From Rhodospirillales bacterium (lineage in GTDB: Bacteria > Pseudomonadota > Alphaproteobacteria > TMED109), in NCBI GenBank assembly GCA_028824295.1, contig JAPPED010000018.1, positions 1 to 64,000 on the forward strand: a stretch of DNA of 64,000 nucleotides, in the 5' to 3' direction. Of the stretch, positions 20,987 through 29,927 are shown piece after piece. The notes beneath the pieces were generated by a model. That model was not told the DNA's origin and searched no databases. It was given only the letters and a program-made list of their open reading frames with translations. The position numbers were made by a program, and so were the translations under genes. Positions within the stretch are counted from its first letter, which is position 1. Every line of letters starts with the position of its first letter.

Positions 20987-22147
20987 ATGCCAAGTCCACA
21001 GCTTCATAGATTCATCGATCTCACGGCGTCGAAGCAGCCGGACGATGATGCGTCGACGGAACGAAAATCCCGCGCTACCGAAACCACCCGCCGCAGCGTG
21101 TTGTCCGCTGCCGCCGGGGTCGCCGCCGTCACTGCGATGGCACCGGAGGCCTTTGCCCGCAACTTCGGCCCGGATGCCGAGCCGGTCCGGTACCCGGAAC
21201 CCGACGTGGTGCCGCTTGACGGTCGTTTCCGCTACAAGCTGGGCAACACCCCAATCCTGAGGCTCCACCGCGGCACGTTCTGGGCCGAGGGGCCAGCCTG
21301 GAACGGCGTCGGTCGCTACCTCCTCTGGAGCGACATTCCCAGCAACGAACAGCTCCGGTGGATTGAAGAGGACGGCCACGTCTCCCGCCAGTTCCGCTAC
21401 CCGTCCGGGAACTCGAACGGGAATACGTTCGACTACAGCGGCCGGCAGATTGCCTGCGAGCACGGCAATCGCCGGGTCGTCCGGTACGAGTACGACGGCT
21501 CCATCACCGTGCTTGCCAACGAGGCCAACGGCAAGGAGTTCAACGCGCCGAACGACGCCGTCGTGCACCCGGACGACGGTTCGATCTGGTTCACGGACCC
21601 CGGTTACGGTTCACTCATGAACTACGAGGGCCACCGCCTCAACACCGGTAGCCCGCAGCCGATCCAGAAAGAAGCCATCTACCGGATAGACGCGCAGACC
21701 GGAGCGGTGGCGAAGGTCGCGGACGAACCCTTCAAGCCGAACGGGCTCTGCTTCAGCAACGACTACACCAAGCTGTATGCGGCTGACACCGGCGCCAGCC
21801 ACTATCCGGAGGCCTCGCCGAACATCATGGTCTGGGACATCGACGGTGCCACGCTGAAGAATCCGCGCCAGTTCGCCAGCATGGAACTGGACGGCAAGAC
21901 CGGCTTCGCTGATGGCATCCGCTGCGACGAAGACGGGAACATCTGGGCCAGCGCCGGCTGGGTCGGCGACGGCTACGACGGGGTGCACATCTTTGCCCCG
22001 AATGGCGACCGGATCGGTCAGATCCGTCTTCCCGAGATCTGCTCGAACGTGTGCTTCGGCGGCACCAAGCGCAATCGCCTCTTCATGACCGGCAGCCAGT
22101 CGCTGTATGCGGTCTACGTCGAAACGATCGGCGCCCACATCACCTGA
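20987..22147 (+). CDS. SMP-30/gluconolactonase-family protein with Tat signal
   Basis: The ATG at 20987 follows a strong GGAGGA ribosome-binding site six bases upstream, so I prefer it to the longer open frame. The 386-residue protein carries a twin-arginine signal (TTRRSVLSAAAGVAAV, residues 37-52) and is probably exported folded. The mature part is a six-bladed beta-propeller of the SMP-30 family. The metal-site residues fall in WAEGPAW (Glu), NAPNDAV (Asn) and GFADGIR (Asp). Such proteins hydrolyse sugar or other lactones; the substrate is not evident. Its stop is 8 bp from the convergent mfd stop. Confidence 0.85.
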   Translation: MPSPQLHRFIDLTASKQPDDDASTERKSRATETTRRSVLSAAAGVAAVTAMAPEAFARNFGPDAEPVRYPEPDVVPLDGRFRYKLGNTPILRLHRGTFWAEGPAWNGVGRYLLWSDIPSNEQLRWIEEDGHVSRQFRYPSGNSNGNTFDYSGRQIACEHGNRRVVRYEYDGSITVLANEANGKEFNAPNDAVVHPDDGSIWFTDPGYGSLMNYEGHRLNTGSPQPIQKEAIYRIDAQTGAVAKVADEPFKPNGLCFSNDYTKLYAADTGASHYPEASPNIMVWDIDGATLKNPRQFASMELDGKTGFADGIRCDEDGNIWASAGWVGDGYDGVHIFAPNGDRIGQIRLPEICSNVCFGGTKRNRLFMTGSQSLYAVYVETIGAHIT

Positions 22148-22155
22148 CGCGATCG

Positions 22156-25100
22156 CTAGTCGACGCGTTCTCCGCCCGCCTCGCCCTCGTCGGCGAGGCG
22201 GGCGATTTCGTCTGCGATCCGGAACGTCCCGCGGAGGATTTTCCCGGCCCCGATCCACTCGGCCCTGACCCTGATCGATGTCGGGTCCAGAACTGCGGCT
22301 CCGGGTGTGCGGCCGATCCAGTCGAGAAGCGCCTCGGGAGCGGCGGCCTGCCCATGGCGGAACGTCGCAGTGAGCCCCCCACCTCCCGCTGTCAGCCGCT
22401 CAATTCCTGACCTTCGGCAACGCAGCCGGATGGCCATAACGCGGAGCAGGTTGCGGGTTTCCTCGGGAAGGGCCCCGAAGCGATCCTCGAGTTCGTCGCC
22501 AAATGCGGTCAACTCTTCGTCCTCCCGAAGCGCGGCCAACCGGCGGTACAGCGTCAGGCGTACTCCGAGATCGGCGACATAGCCATCGGGTATGAGGCTA
22601 GGCACGCGAATCCGTACCTGGGGGGCCCAGCTGTCGGTGTCCGCGAGCTCGGGGGCTCCCGACCGGAGCGCCTCCACGGCCTCCCGAAGAAGTTGCTGGT
22701 AGAGCTCCGCCCCGACCTCGCGAATGTGCCCCGACTGGTCCGCCCCCAACAGATTTCCGGCGCCACGGATGTCGAGGTCGTGGCTGGCGAGCGTAAACCC
22801 CGCCCCCAGGCCGTCGAGGTTCTGTAGGACCTGCAGGCGCTTCGTGGCGTTTTCCGTCATGGCGCGCGCGGAAGCGAGCGTGAAGTAGGCATATCCCCGG
22901 GTGTGGCGCCGGCCGATGCGGCCGCGCAGTTGGTAGAGCTGGGATAACCCGAAGCGATCAGCGTGCATCACGATCAGCGTGTTCGCACCGGCGATGTCGA
23001 GCCCGGATTCGATGATCGACGTCGACACCAGGATGTCGATCCGCTGGTCGTAGAACCGCGTCATCACATCCTCGAGAGCGGCAGTCCCCATGCGTCCGTG
23101 GGCGGTCGCGATGACCGCGTCAGGGGCAAGCTGCTGGAGTTCTCGCTCAGCCGCATCCAGCATGCGGATTCGCGGCACCACGCAGAACACCTGCCCGCCA
23201 CGGCCGCGCTCGCGGCGGATCGCCTCGGCAATGACCACCGGGTCGAAGGGTGTGACGTACGTCCGTATCGCCAGCCGGTCGACGGGGGGCGTGGAAATCA
23301 AGCTGAGGTCGCGCACGCCCGTCAGCGCCATGTGGAGCGTGCGTGGAATCGGGGTCGCGGTGAGCGTGAGTACATGGACCTGGGCGCGGAGGGTCTTGAG
23401 ACGTTCCTTCTGCGCCACCCCGAAGTGCTGCTCTTCGTCGACCACCAGGAGCCCCAGGTCGGCAAAGCGAATCCGGTCAGCAAGCAGCGCGTGAGTTCCC
23501 ACCACGATGCCAAGCGATCCGTCCGCGAGGCGCCGGCGGAGGTCGTTCCGCTGCGAAACCGGGGTCAGCCGGGACAGCTGACCGACCGAGATGCCGGTGC
23601 CATCAAAGCGTGAACTGAAGGTTTCGTAATGCTGTCGCGCGAGCAAGGTGGTCGGCACGACCACCGCGACCTGCTGGCCGGCGCCGGCGACCGCGCGGGC
23701 CGCGCGGAGCGCCACCTCGGTTTTGCCGAAGCCCACATCGCCGCACACCAGCCGGTCCATCGGTCGCTCGCTCGCCAAGTCGCCTTCGATCTCGCGGATC
23801 GTTTCGAGCTGATCGTCGGTCTCGTCATGCGGAAATGCGGCGCAAAAGGCGGCGTAACTGTCGTCATCCGCTCGAATGGCCGAGACCCGGCGTTCGCTGC
23901 GCTCCGCCGCCAGCCGGATGAGATCGTGCGCCATCTCCGCCACCCGCTTGCGGACGCGGTCACGCCGAAGGGCCCACCCGGAGCCGCCGAGCTTGTCGAG
24001 CGTCGGTACCCGATCGCTCTCCGCATTTCCGTACCGTGAGACGAGATCGATGACCTCCACCGGAACGAACAGTCGGTCTCCGCTCCGGTAGACGATGCGC
24101 AGGCAATCGTGCGGCGCCCCGTCGGCATCCACGGTCTCGAGACCTTCGTAGCGGCCGATTCCATGGTCGACATGGACGACGAAATCGCCGGATGTGAGCG
24201 CCGTGGCCAGGCGAAGCGCCTCGTCAGCCCGCCGTCTTGGTGCCGCAGGACGGTGCGCCCGCGAGCCGAACACGTCGTCTTCCGTAATGACCACCGTTTC
24301 GGCCGAACGGAACCCGGCACGGAACGGCCCCACCATCACCGGAACCTCGGCCGGTGCCGCGGCCATGACGTCGTCCCAAGTCCTGGCCGTGCTCGCGCCC
24401 GGGAGTCCGTGGCGTCGCAGTAGCGGAACCAGGCGGGCCCGCGAAGCCGTGCTCTGGCAGTTGATCGCAACGACCCGTCCGGTCGAACGCTGGTCCAGGG
24501 CGAAGGCCGCGACCGCCTCGAACACGGCATCCGGCCCGCGGTGCCCCTCGCCTGCAAAGTTCCTGCCTGCCCTGCCGCCCACGTCCACGGCGTCGGGCGG
24601 GCCACCGAAGGGGATCAGAACTCCGCTGCGGTATGTTCCGATGCGTGCTCTCAGTTCCTCGGGCGGGAGGTACAGCCGTTCCGGGTCCAGGGGCTTGTAC
24701 GTGGGCATGCCGGCCGACGGCCGGGTTCCCGCCCGGCGCGCGGCGGCGTACTCGCCGATCAACTCCCAGCGCTCGTCCACTTGATCCGAGAAACCGTGCT
24801 CCACAAGTACCGCTGCCGACCGCACGTGGTCCAGCAGCGTTTCCATGGAATCGTGGAACAGCGGCAGCCAGTGTTCCATTCCCGGGTAGGGAACGCCGCC
24901 CGACACCGCCTCGAAGAGCGGATCATGGTCGCGCACCGCCCCGAAGGTCCGTCGGTATCCGTCGCAGAACCGGTCGCGGCCCGAGTTGTCGAACGGCACT
25001 TCCGAGAACGGCAAGATCTCCAGCGCCTCCAGGGTGCCGGAAGTCCGTTGCGACATGGGATCGAACGCCCGGATGCTGTCGACGTCGTCTCCGAAGAAAT

Positions 25101-25653
25101 CCACTCTCGCCGGGTGTGCCGCGCCGGCGGGAAATACGTCAAGGAGCGATCCCCGAGCGGCAAACTCACCAGCCTCCATGACCGTGCCGGTCCGGCGGTA
25201 CCCCCACCCCATCAGACGGTCGATCAGCACGTCGTGGCGCGCGACCGATCCGACCGCGAGCCCTAGCCGTGCGCCGGCAAACATCTCGCGGGGCGGCACC
25301 CGCTGGATTACGGCGTTGACCGTCGTGAGCACGATGTCCGGAGAAGTGTCAGCCAAGCGCACAAGCGCTGTCAGCCGCCGACCCGACACAGCGGGATTCG
25401 GCGATACCCGATCGTACGGCAGGCAGTCCCAGGCAGGAAATGTTGCCAGACCGATGTCGGGCCGGAGTGTCGTGAGCACGGCTTCGGTTGCAGCCAGGTG
25501 CCGGTCGTCGCGGAGGACCCAGAGTATCGGCGCTGCCGTGCGGCGGGCCATCGCGGCCTCTCCGACCTTCAGGGCCGCATAGCCCTCAGGCATGCCGTGC
25601 AGCTGGAGCGGCTCGCCGGCGGGCGGCAACCGGTCCAGGAAGGTTTCGGTCAC
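22156..25653 (-). CDS. mfd: Transcription-repair coupling factor
   Basis: Mfd displaces RNA polymerase stalled at DNA damage and recruits UvrA. The GTG at 25653 overlaps the sdhE stop by 4 bp and gives 1165 residues, close to the 1148 of E. coli. In order there are a UvrB-like N-terminal region (FPAWDCLPYDRVSP), an RNA-polymerase-interaction domain (FVVHVDHGIGRYEGLE), helicase motif I GDVGFGKTE, the DEEQHFGV box, the translocation region after TGVRDLSLI, and the C-terminal TRCF domain. All key helicase motifs are intact. The sdhE-mfd order is typical of alphaproteobacteria. Confidence 0.97.
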   Translation of the reverse strand: MTETFLDRLPPAGEPLQLHGMPEGYAALKVGEAAMARRTAAPILWVLRDDRHLAATEAVLTTLRPDIGLATFPAWDCLPYDRVSPNPAVSGRRLTALVRLADTSPDIVLTTVNAVIQRVPPREMFAGARLGLAVGSVARHDVLIDRLMGWGYRRTGTVMEAGEFAARGSLLDVFPAGAAHPARVDFFGDDVDSIRAFDPMSQRTSGTLEALEILPFSEVPFDNSGRDRFCDGYRRTFGAVRDHDPLFEAVSGGVPYPGMEHWLPLFHDSMETLLDHVRSAAVLVEHGFSDQVDERWELIGEYAAARRAGTRPSAGMPTYKPLDPERLYLPPEELRARIGTYRSGVLIPFGGPPDAVDVGGRAGRNFAGEGHRGPDAVFEAVAAFALDQRSTGRVVAINCQSTASRARLVPLLRRHGLPGASTARTWDDVMAAAPAEVPVMVGPFRAGFRSAETVVITEDDVFGSRAHRPAAPRRRADEALRLATALTSGDFVVHVDHGIGRYEGLETVDADGAPHDCLRIVYRSGDRLFVPVEVIDLVSRYGNAESDRVPTLDKLGGSGWALRRDRVRKRVAEMAHDLIRLAAERSERRVSAIRADDDSYAAFCAAFPHDETDDQLETIREIEGDLASERPMDRLVCGDVGFGKTEVALRAARAVAGAGQQVAVVVPTTLLARQHYETFSSRFDGTGISVGQLSRLTPVSQRNDLRRRLADGSLGIVVGTHALLADRIRFADLGLLVVDEEQHFGVAQKERLKTLRAQVHVLTLTATPIPRTLHMALTGVRDLSLISTPPVDRLAIRTYVTPFDPVVIAEAIRRERGRGGQVFCVVPRIRMLDAAERELQQLAPDAVIATAHGRMGTAALEDVMTRFYDQRIDILVSTSIIESGLDIAGANTLIVMHADRFGLSQLYQLRGRIGRRHTRGYAYFTLASARAMTENATKRLQVLQNLDGLGAGFTLASHDLDIRGAGNLLGADQSGHIREVGAELYQQLLREAVEALRSGAPELADTDSWAPQVRIRVPSLIPDGYVADLGVRLTLYRRLAALREDEELTAFGDELEDRFGALPEETRNLLRVMAIRLRCRRSGIERLTAGGGGLTATFRHGQAAAPEALLDWIGRTPGAAVLDPTSIRVRAEWIGAGKILRGTFRIADEIARLADEGEAGGERVD

Positions 25654-25949
25654 GATCCGGGTCGGCGTCCCCGGACGTGCGCTTCGATGCGCGAGGACAC
25701 CGGCGCGGCCCAGCCGGGCCACGGCTTCGTGCCCAGCAGGAAATCCATCAGGTCAGGGTCGGCATAGGTGTCGAGAAGGCGGGCCAGCAGCCGAAGTTCC
25801 GTGACAGCCATCGATTCGCATTCGGCATCGAAGAATTCCGACATGACTACGGCCAGTTCGCGCATGCCGAGGGTCCGGCATCGAAACCGAAGCTTGCGGA
25901 CCAGGGCGCCGGCTTCAGGCTCGCGACCTTCCCCTTCCTGCGCGCTCAC
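25650..25949 (-). CDS. sdhE: Succinate dehydrogenase flavinylation factor SdhE family
   Basis: A 99-residue protein of the SdhE/CptB (DUF339) family, which helps attach FAD covalently to SdhA. It starts at GTG 25949 overlapping the upstream DUF502 stop and ends overlapping the mfd start. The family motif RGxxE appears as LGMRE near residues 27-31, so the Gly and Glu are kept but the Arg is Leu. The helical FFDAECESMAVTELRLL and terminal LLGTKPWPGW blocks fit the family. Position before mfd supports the call. Confidence 0.85.
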   Translation of the reverse strand: MSAQEGEGREPEAGALVRKLRFRCRTLGMRELAVVMSEFFDAECESMAVTELRLLARLLDTYADPDLMDFLLGTKPWPGWAAPVSSRIEAHVRGRRPGS

Positions 25950-26596
25950 GACCCGGCAGTGGGCGGCACTTCGCCGGGATCACCGGTGGTGGCTCGCGGC
26001 GGAGTGACGATTCCTGCCGAAATCACCATCTTGATGCCTTCCTCGACCGACATGTCCAAGTGCACCAGGTCGTCTCGCGGCACGAAGAGCAGGAAACCCG
26101 AGGTGGGGTTGGGAGTCGTGGGCAAGAACACATTGACCAGCTCGCGGTCGATCCGTTCACGGACCTCACCCCTGGTACGGCCAGTGATGAAGCCCACTGC
26201 CCAAAGGCCGCGACGCGGATACTCGACCAGCACTACCTCGCGGAATGACGACGACGAGTCGGCGAAGACGGTCTCGAAGATCTGCTTGAGGGCGCCGTAG
26301 ACGCTCCGGACCACCGGCACCCTGTCGATGAGACTCTCGCCGAGACGAAACACCATGCGGCCGATGAGCCCGGCCGCGAAGAACCCGACGATCAGCAGCA
26401 TGAGCAGGAGCGCCAGCACCCCGAGCCCCGGGATGTCGAACGGAAGGTACCGGGTGGGGTCGTACTCGGCGGGCACGAGACCGCGCATCTGACCGTCGAC
26501 GAATTCGACGAACAGCACTGCCAGGTAGATCGTGATCCCGATCGGCGCCGTCACCACGATGCCGGCGAGCAGGTAGGTGCGCAGACGCGCTGTCAA
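25946..26596 (-). CDS. DUF502 membrane protein
   Basis: A 216-residue membrane protein of unknown role. There are two hydrophobic segments (about residues 8-30 and 55-80), then a conserved soluble part with VPVVRSVYGALKQI and FLPTTPNPTSGFLLFVP, diagnostic of DUF502. The start is unclear. TTG at 26596 is the only common start codon in the frame, but relatives usually have a further ~20 residues. The frame is open to 26671, with a possible ATT start at 26659 overlapping the upstream gene's TAA. It is cotranscribed with sdhE and mfd (4-bp overlap). Confidence 0.8.
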   Translation of the reverse strand: MTARLRTYLLAGIVVTAPIGITIYLAVLFVEFVDGQMRGLVPAEYDPTRYLPFDIPGLGVLALLLMLLIVGFFAAGLIGRMVFRLGESLIDRVPVVRSVYGALKQIFETVFADSSSSFREVVLVEYPRRGLWAVGFITGRTRGEVRERIDRELVNVFLPTTPNPTSGFLLFVPRDDLVHLDMSVEEGIKMVISAGIVTPPRATTGDPGEVPPTAGS

Positions 26597-26654
26597 TCCG
26601 GGCCGGCGGCGGGTCTCCGGCGGCTGCGAAGGGGCGTCCTGGTCTGGGTGCTCG

Positions 26655-27545
26655 TTAATCGGACGACTCGTTCAGGAATTCCGACAGCGCTCTCAGCGTC
26701 TCGTCGGGAGCTTCTTCAGGCAGGTAGTGGCCACAGTCGATGGGTTCCCCTGCGACATCGTCCGCCCATTCCCGCCAGACCGACAGTGCGTCGTAGAGTT
26801 CGTGCACGACTGCGCGGGCCCCCCACAGGACGAGCAGCGGGCAGCGGATTCGCCGTTCGCGGTCCGCGGCATGGTCGGCCAAGTCGATGGTCGCGCCGGC
26901 ACGGTAGTCCTCGCAGGTCGCACGGATTGTCTCGGGGTCGGCAAAGCAGCGGAGATACTCGTTGCGCACCTCCGCCGGCAGCCACGCAGTGCCCTGTCCC
27001 CAACTCTTGAGCTTGGCGTCGAGATAGAACTCCGGCTCGTTGCCGATCAGGCGTTCCGGCAGGGGCGCCGGCTGGCTGAGGAAAAACCAGTGGTAATAGC
27101 GGCGGGCTATGCGCTGGTCGGCGGTCTCGAATACGTGGGAAGTCGGCACAATGTCGAGCACTGCGGCCCGCCGGACCCGGTCCGGCCAGTCGAGGCACAT
27201 CCGGTGTGTCACCCGGGCCCCTCGGTCATGCCCGACAACCTGAAAGCGCTCATATCCGAGCTGCTCCATCACCGCAACCTGATCGGCAGCCATCAGGCGC
27301 TTCGAGTAGGCGCGATGGTCGGCATCCGACGCCGGCTTGCCGCTGTCGCCGTAGCCGCGCAAGTCCGTTGCCACGACGGTGAAACGCTCGGCCAGTCGGG
27401 GCGCAACCTTGTGCCACATCGCGTGCGTTTCCGGGTACCCGTGCAACAGCAGCAATGGGGGACCACTGCCGCCAATGCGGGCCATGACCGGACATGCGTC
27501 CGTGTCGACCACGCGCTGATCAAAACCGGGAAACAACTGCGGCAT
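26655..27545 (-). CDS. Haloacetate (fluoroacetate) dehalogenase-like alpha/beta hydrolase
   Basis: The ATG at 27545 follows a GGAGG site and gives 296 residues. The residues that define fluoroacetate dehalogenase are present: nucleophile Asp107 in GHDRGAR, the carboxylate-binding Arg108 and Arg111, Asp131, the halide pocket His152-Trp153 (YYHWFF) and Tyr214 (CEDYRAGA), and base His273 in DCGHYLPEEAP. The family hydrolyses the carbon-halogen bond of haloacetates, giving glycolate from fluoroacetate. The protein is cytosolic with no signal peptide. Substrate is predicted by active-site match only; related epoxide hydrolases keep a Tyr pair in the lid that is not the pattern here. Confidence 0.8.
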   Translation of the reverse strand: MPQLFPGFDQRVVDTDACPVMARIGGSGPPLLLLHGYPETHAMWHKVAPRLAERFTVVATDLRGYGDSGKPASDADHRAYSKRLMAADQVAVMEQLGYERFQVVGHDRGARVTHRMCLDWPDRVRRAAVLDIVPTSHVFETADQRIARRYYHWFFLSQPAPLPERLIGNEPEFYLDAKLKSWGQGTAWLPAEVRNEYLRCFADPETIRATCEDYRAGATIDLADHAADRERRIRCPLLVLWGARAVVHELYDALSVWREWADDVAGEPIDCGHYLPEEAPDETLRALSEFLNESSD

Positions 27546-27826
27546 GCGGCCCTCCATCGGACGCACACTACCGTGTGCGTCGCGATCGGTCATGGTTCGA
27601 AGCGCGCAAGCGGTCACGACGTCCCCGCCTCGAGACAGAGTGAAGTTCACTTATCGGATGCCGCTGGCTGCGCCATCGATACGATGAACGGGTTGACCCG
27701 AGAAGACAGTGGAGCCGCGCCTCGGTGGTGCACAGCCCTCGGAACACGGCCGCCCACAACATTCTCGGGCGCCGGCAATGTAGGCGGATTGAGGGAACGG
27801 AGCCTTCGACGCCACCGGATCAAGGG

Positions 27827-28222
27827 TTACTCGAGGTACTCGTAAACCCACACTTCGACAAACCCGTTGACGTGGTCGCCGTTCTTCACGTGTCGGCGGG
27901 TTCCTACCGGCGAGGTCGCCACGATCGCCTCTCCATTCCCGCCAGTCGGGACAATGGCGCGATCGACAACGGTTTCTGCGGTCGTACTGACTTCGGATGC
28001 CGGGGCTTCGCGGAATACCCATGGCTCGGTCGTCATGTCACCACCACGCTCGATCGCATCCACCCTGTTCCCGCAAAAGGTGTCCAAGTCGGCAAAGTCA
28101 CCTTCCGGAGTTGGGTCGTAGTAGTAGGTCGCCGTCAGGCTGCCGCTGTGCCGAAGATCTCCGTCGCCCTTGTTCGATCGGCCTGACACGGGCTCCGGAT
28201 CGATGGAACTCGATGCGCACAC
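27827..28222 (-). CDS. Hypothetical protein
   Basis: A 131-codon frame from GTG 28222 with codon use like its neighbours (third positions mostly G/C) and a natural-looking end (FVEVWVYEYLE). I do not recognise the family. The protein is acidic, rich in Thr and Val, with one Cys in the body (DTFCGNRV) and one at residue 2. Upstream of the GTG the frame stays open to a TAG at 28255-28257 and encodes KRVAATAHLTVCASS, which looks like a worn lipoprotein signal ending at that Cys, but there is no start codon for it. It may therefore be a secreted or lipid-anchored protein with a damaged start, or simply begin at the GTG. Confidence 0.45.
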   Translation of the reverse strand: MCASSSIDPEPVSGRSNKGDGDLRHSGSLTATYYYDPTPEGDFADLDTFCGNRVDAIERGGDMTTEPWVFREAPASEVSTTAETVVDRAIVPTGGNGEAIVATSPVGTRRHVKNGDHVNGFVEVWVYEYLE

Positions 28223-28401
28223 GGTCAGATGCGCGGTGGCCGCGACGCGTTTCTAGGGATGGGAAAACATGGGCAGCGGGAACCCAGGCCGATCGACCAC
28301 ATATCCTGCCCAGGGCATGTCCTTACAGAAACCCTTGCCCGGATTGTGTCTCGGCCATCACGAACCCCCGCGACCTCGCCGACTTCCGGGAGGCGCTGAC
28401 C

Positions 28402-29157
28402 TCAGTCGCGCTCGGCGCCTTCTTCCAGGAGCACGTCGCGCGCCTCATTGACCATCGCCGCGAGGTGATCGGTTCCTCCCGCATCCGGGTGCAGGCGCGC
28501 CTGAAGGCGGCGGTGAGCTGCCTGCACGGCGTCCGCATCGGCGTCATCGTCCAGCCCCAGCACCCGCAAGGCCTCCGCCCGCGTCATGGGCCCGGCCGCG
28601 GCCGCGGTCCCGCCCGTTGCCTGGCCCAAGTGATCCCGCCAGTCACCGCCATACCGGTCGAGCCAGCTCTCCAGCAGCCGCAGCGAACGCTCACACCGGG
28701 CCGAGCATTCCGCGTACAGGGCGCGCATTTCGTCCGTCGACAGCGACCGGAGTGCCCGGCCCGCCAAGGGCCCCGAGAGTACCTCCCCCTCCAAATCGCC
28801 GCTGGCATGGTCCAGCGTCATCCTGAGAACAAGACCCTGGACCTGCGAGGTTCCGGCCCGCGGGCCGCCGCCTGCGGCCGCCGTCGCGGCGCGGCCGAGC
28901 AGACCGGACAGCAGCCGACCCAGTACGAACCCGCCCCCATGGCGCATCAGCCAGACGATCACCATGCCGACGAATGCGGGGATGGCCGCTAAGGCCCCGG
29001 TGCCTCGCAACGCAAGAAATCCGACCAATGCCAGCAGGGCCAGCATCAGGGCGATCCAGAACATCCGCGGTCCGGAACCCGGCGCGGTTCGCAGCAGCAC
29101 TTCGCGCCCGATTCCGACGAGGGCTATGACAGTGAGCCCGATCAGCAGGTAGGTCAC
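28402..29157 (-). CDS. Membrane-anchored J-domain protein
   Basis: A 251-residue protein starting at GTG 29157. Two or three hydrophobic segments occupy residues 1-85. A linker follows, and the last ~65 residues form a J-like domain with MTRAEALRVLGL and the invariant HPD in LHPDAGGTDH. It should recruit DnaK at the inner membrane. Alphaproteobacteria commonly carry such a protein, sometimes annotated as a DnaJ-domain molecular chaperone. The upstream VWA gene is on the same strand 21 bp away, so the two are probably cotranscribed. Confidence 0.8.
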   Translation of the reverse strand: MTYLLIGLTVIALVGIGREVLLRTAPGSGPRMFWIALMLALLALVGFLALRGTGALAAIPAFVGMVIVWLMRHGGGFVLGRLLSGLLGRAATAAAGGGPRAGTSQVQGLVLRMTLDHASGDLEGEVLSGPLAGRALRSLSTDEMRALYAECSARCERSLRLLESWLDRYGGDWRDHLGQATGGTAAAAGPMTRAEALRVLGLDDDADADAVQAAHRRLQARLHPDAGGTDHLAAMVNEARDVLLEEGAERD

Positions 29158-29178
29158 GATGCTTCGGAGTGACGGAAC

Positions 29179-29880
29179 TCAGCGGGGCGCGCTAAGCCGG
29201 AGGACACTCTCGCCCGTCCGCCGCTCGTGCGCTTGCAGGGCCTTGAGACCGCCGGCGGCGTAAACAGCAGTGGCCTGCAGCAAAGCCCGAAGGGTCGCCG
29301 CGCTGCCCGGTCCGAACCGGGCGTAGGCCCCACCCGATACCTTGGCGACTGCCTGATACACGTCCGCGGCAACCGGATCGTGTCCCTCCTGGAACATGAA
29401 GAGGCGCAGGCCCTGCATGCCGAGCACGCCAGCCTGGGCAACCAGTGGATCTGCTGGTTCCTCGCACGCATCACCGGCGTAGACCATGGCCGCTACCGGA
29501 ACCCGCTCGTGCTCGACGGCAGCGTGCGAGAACGCACGGCTGATTTGCGTTAGGCCCGCCCGGCATCGGACGGCCGTCATCGCGCGGACGAGGTCGGCAG
29601 GCTCCGCCGTCCATGGATACACCTGAAATTCCCCGACCCCGCGAAACCACATGAGCTGCACGGAAAGACCGCCAACCCGACCCGCCTCGCGAAACAGGTC
29701 GGCCTGCACCGCAGCTGCCTGATCCCACGTTCCCTCCCGGCTCATCGTGGCGTCGAGTGCGAACAGGAGGCGGCCGCGCCCGCGCGTCGCCGGCGGCGCG
29801 GTCCGAACTGCTTTAAGAAAAGCGTCAATATCCCCGTCGTTCGACACGACGGTCGGAGACCTCTGGCTCCCTTCGTTCAT
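29179..29880 (-). CDS. VWA-domain protein
   Basis: The ATG at 29880, with GGGAG nine bases before it, gives 233 residues. A von Willebrand A domain starts near residue 37 with LLFALDATMS, where Asp43-x-Thr-x-Ser47 is the metal-ion-dependent adhesion site. A later Asp lies in VYAGDACEE. No signal peptide or membrane segment is seen, so it is likely cytosolic. The partner protein is not known. It sits directly upstream of the J-domain gene and is divergent from the old yellow enzyme gene across 47 bp, where both promoters must lie. Confidence 0.75.
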   Translation of the reverse strand: MNEGSQRSPTVVSNDGDIDAFLKAVRTAPPATRGRGRLLFALDATMSREGTWDQAAAVQADLFREAGRVGGLSVQLMWFRGVGEFQVYPWTAEPADLVRAMTAVRCRAGLTQISRAFSHAAVEHERVPVAAMVYAGDACEEPADPLVAQAGVLGMQGLRLFMFQEGHDPVAADVYQAVAKVSGGAYARFGPGSAATLRALLQATAVYAAGGLKALQAHERRTGESVLRLSAPR

Positions 29881-29927
29881 GTCTCTATTCTCCCGCTTCC
29901 CGTCAACATGTCGAGTGTGCCCCTGCC

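Noticed and set aside
27725-28992. Overlapping plus-strand open frames across the hypothetical and J-domain genes
   Set aside because: They are Arg/Pro/Ser-rich shadows of minus-strand genes with recognisable features.
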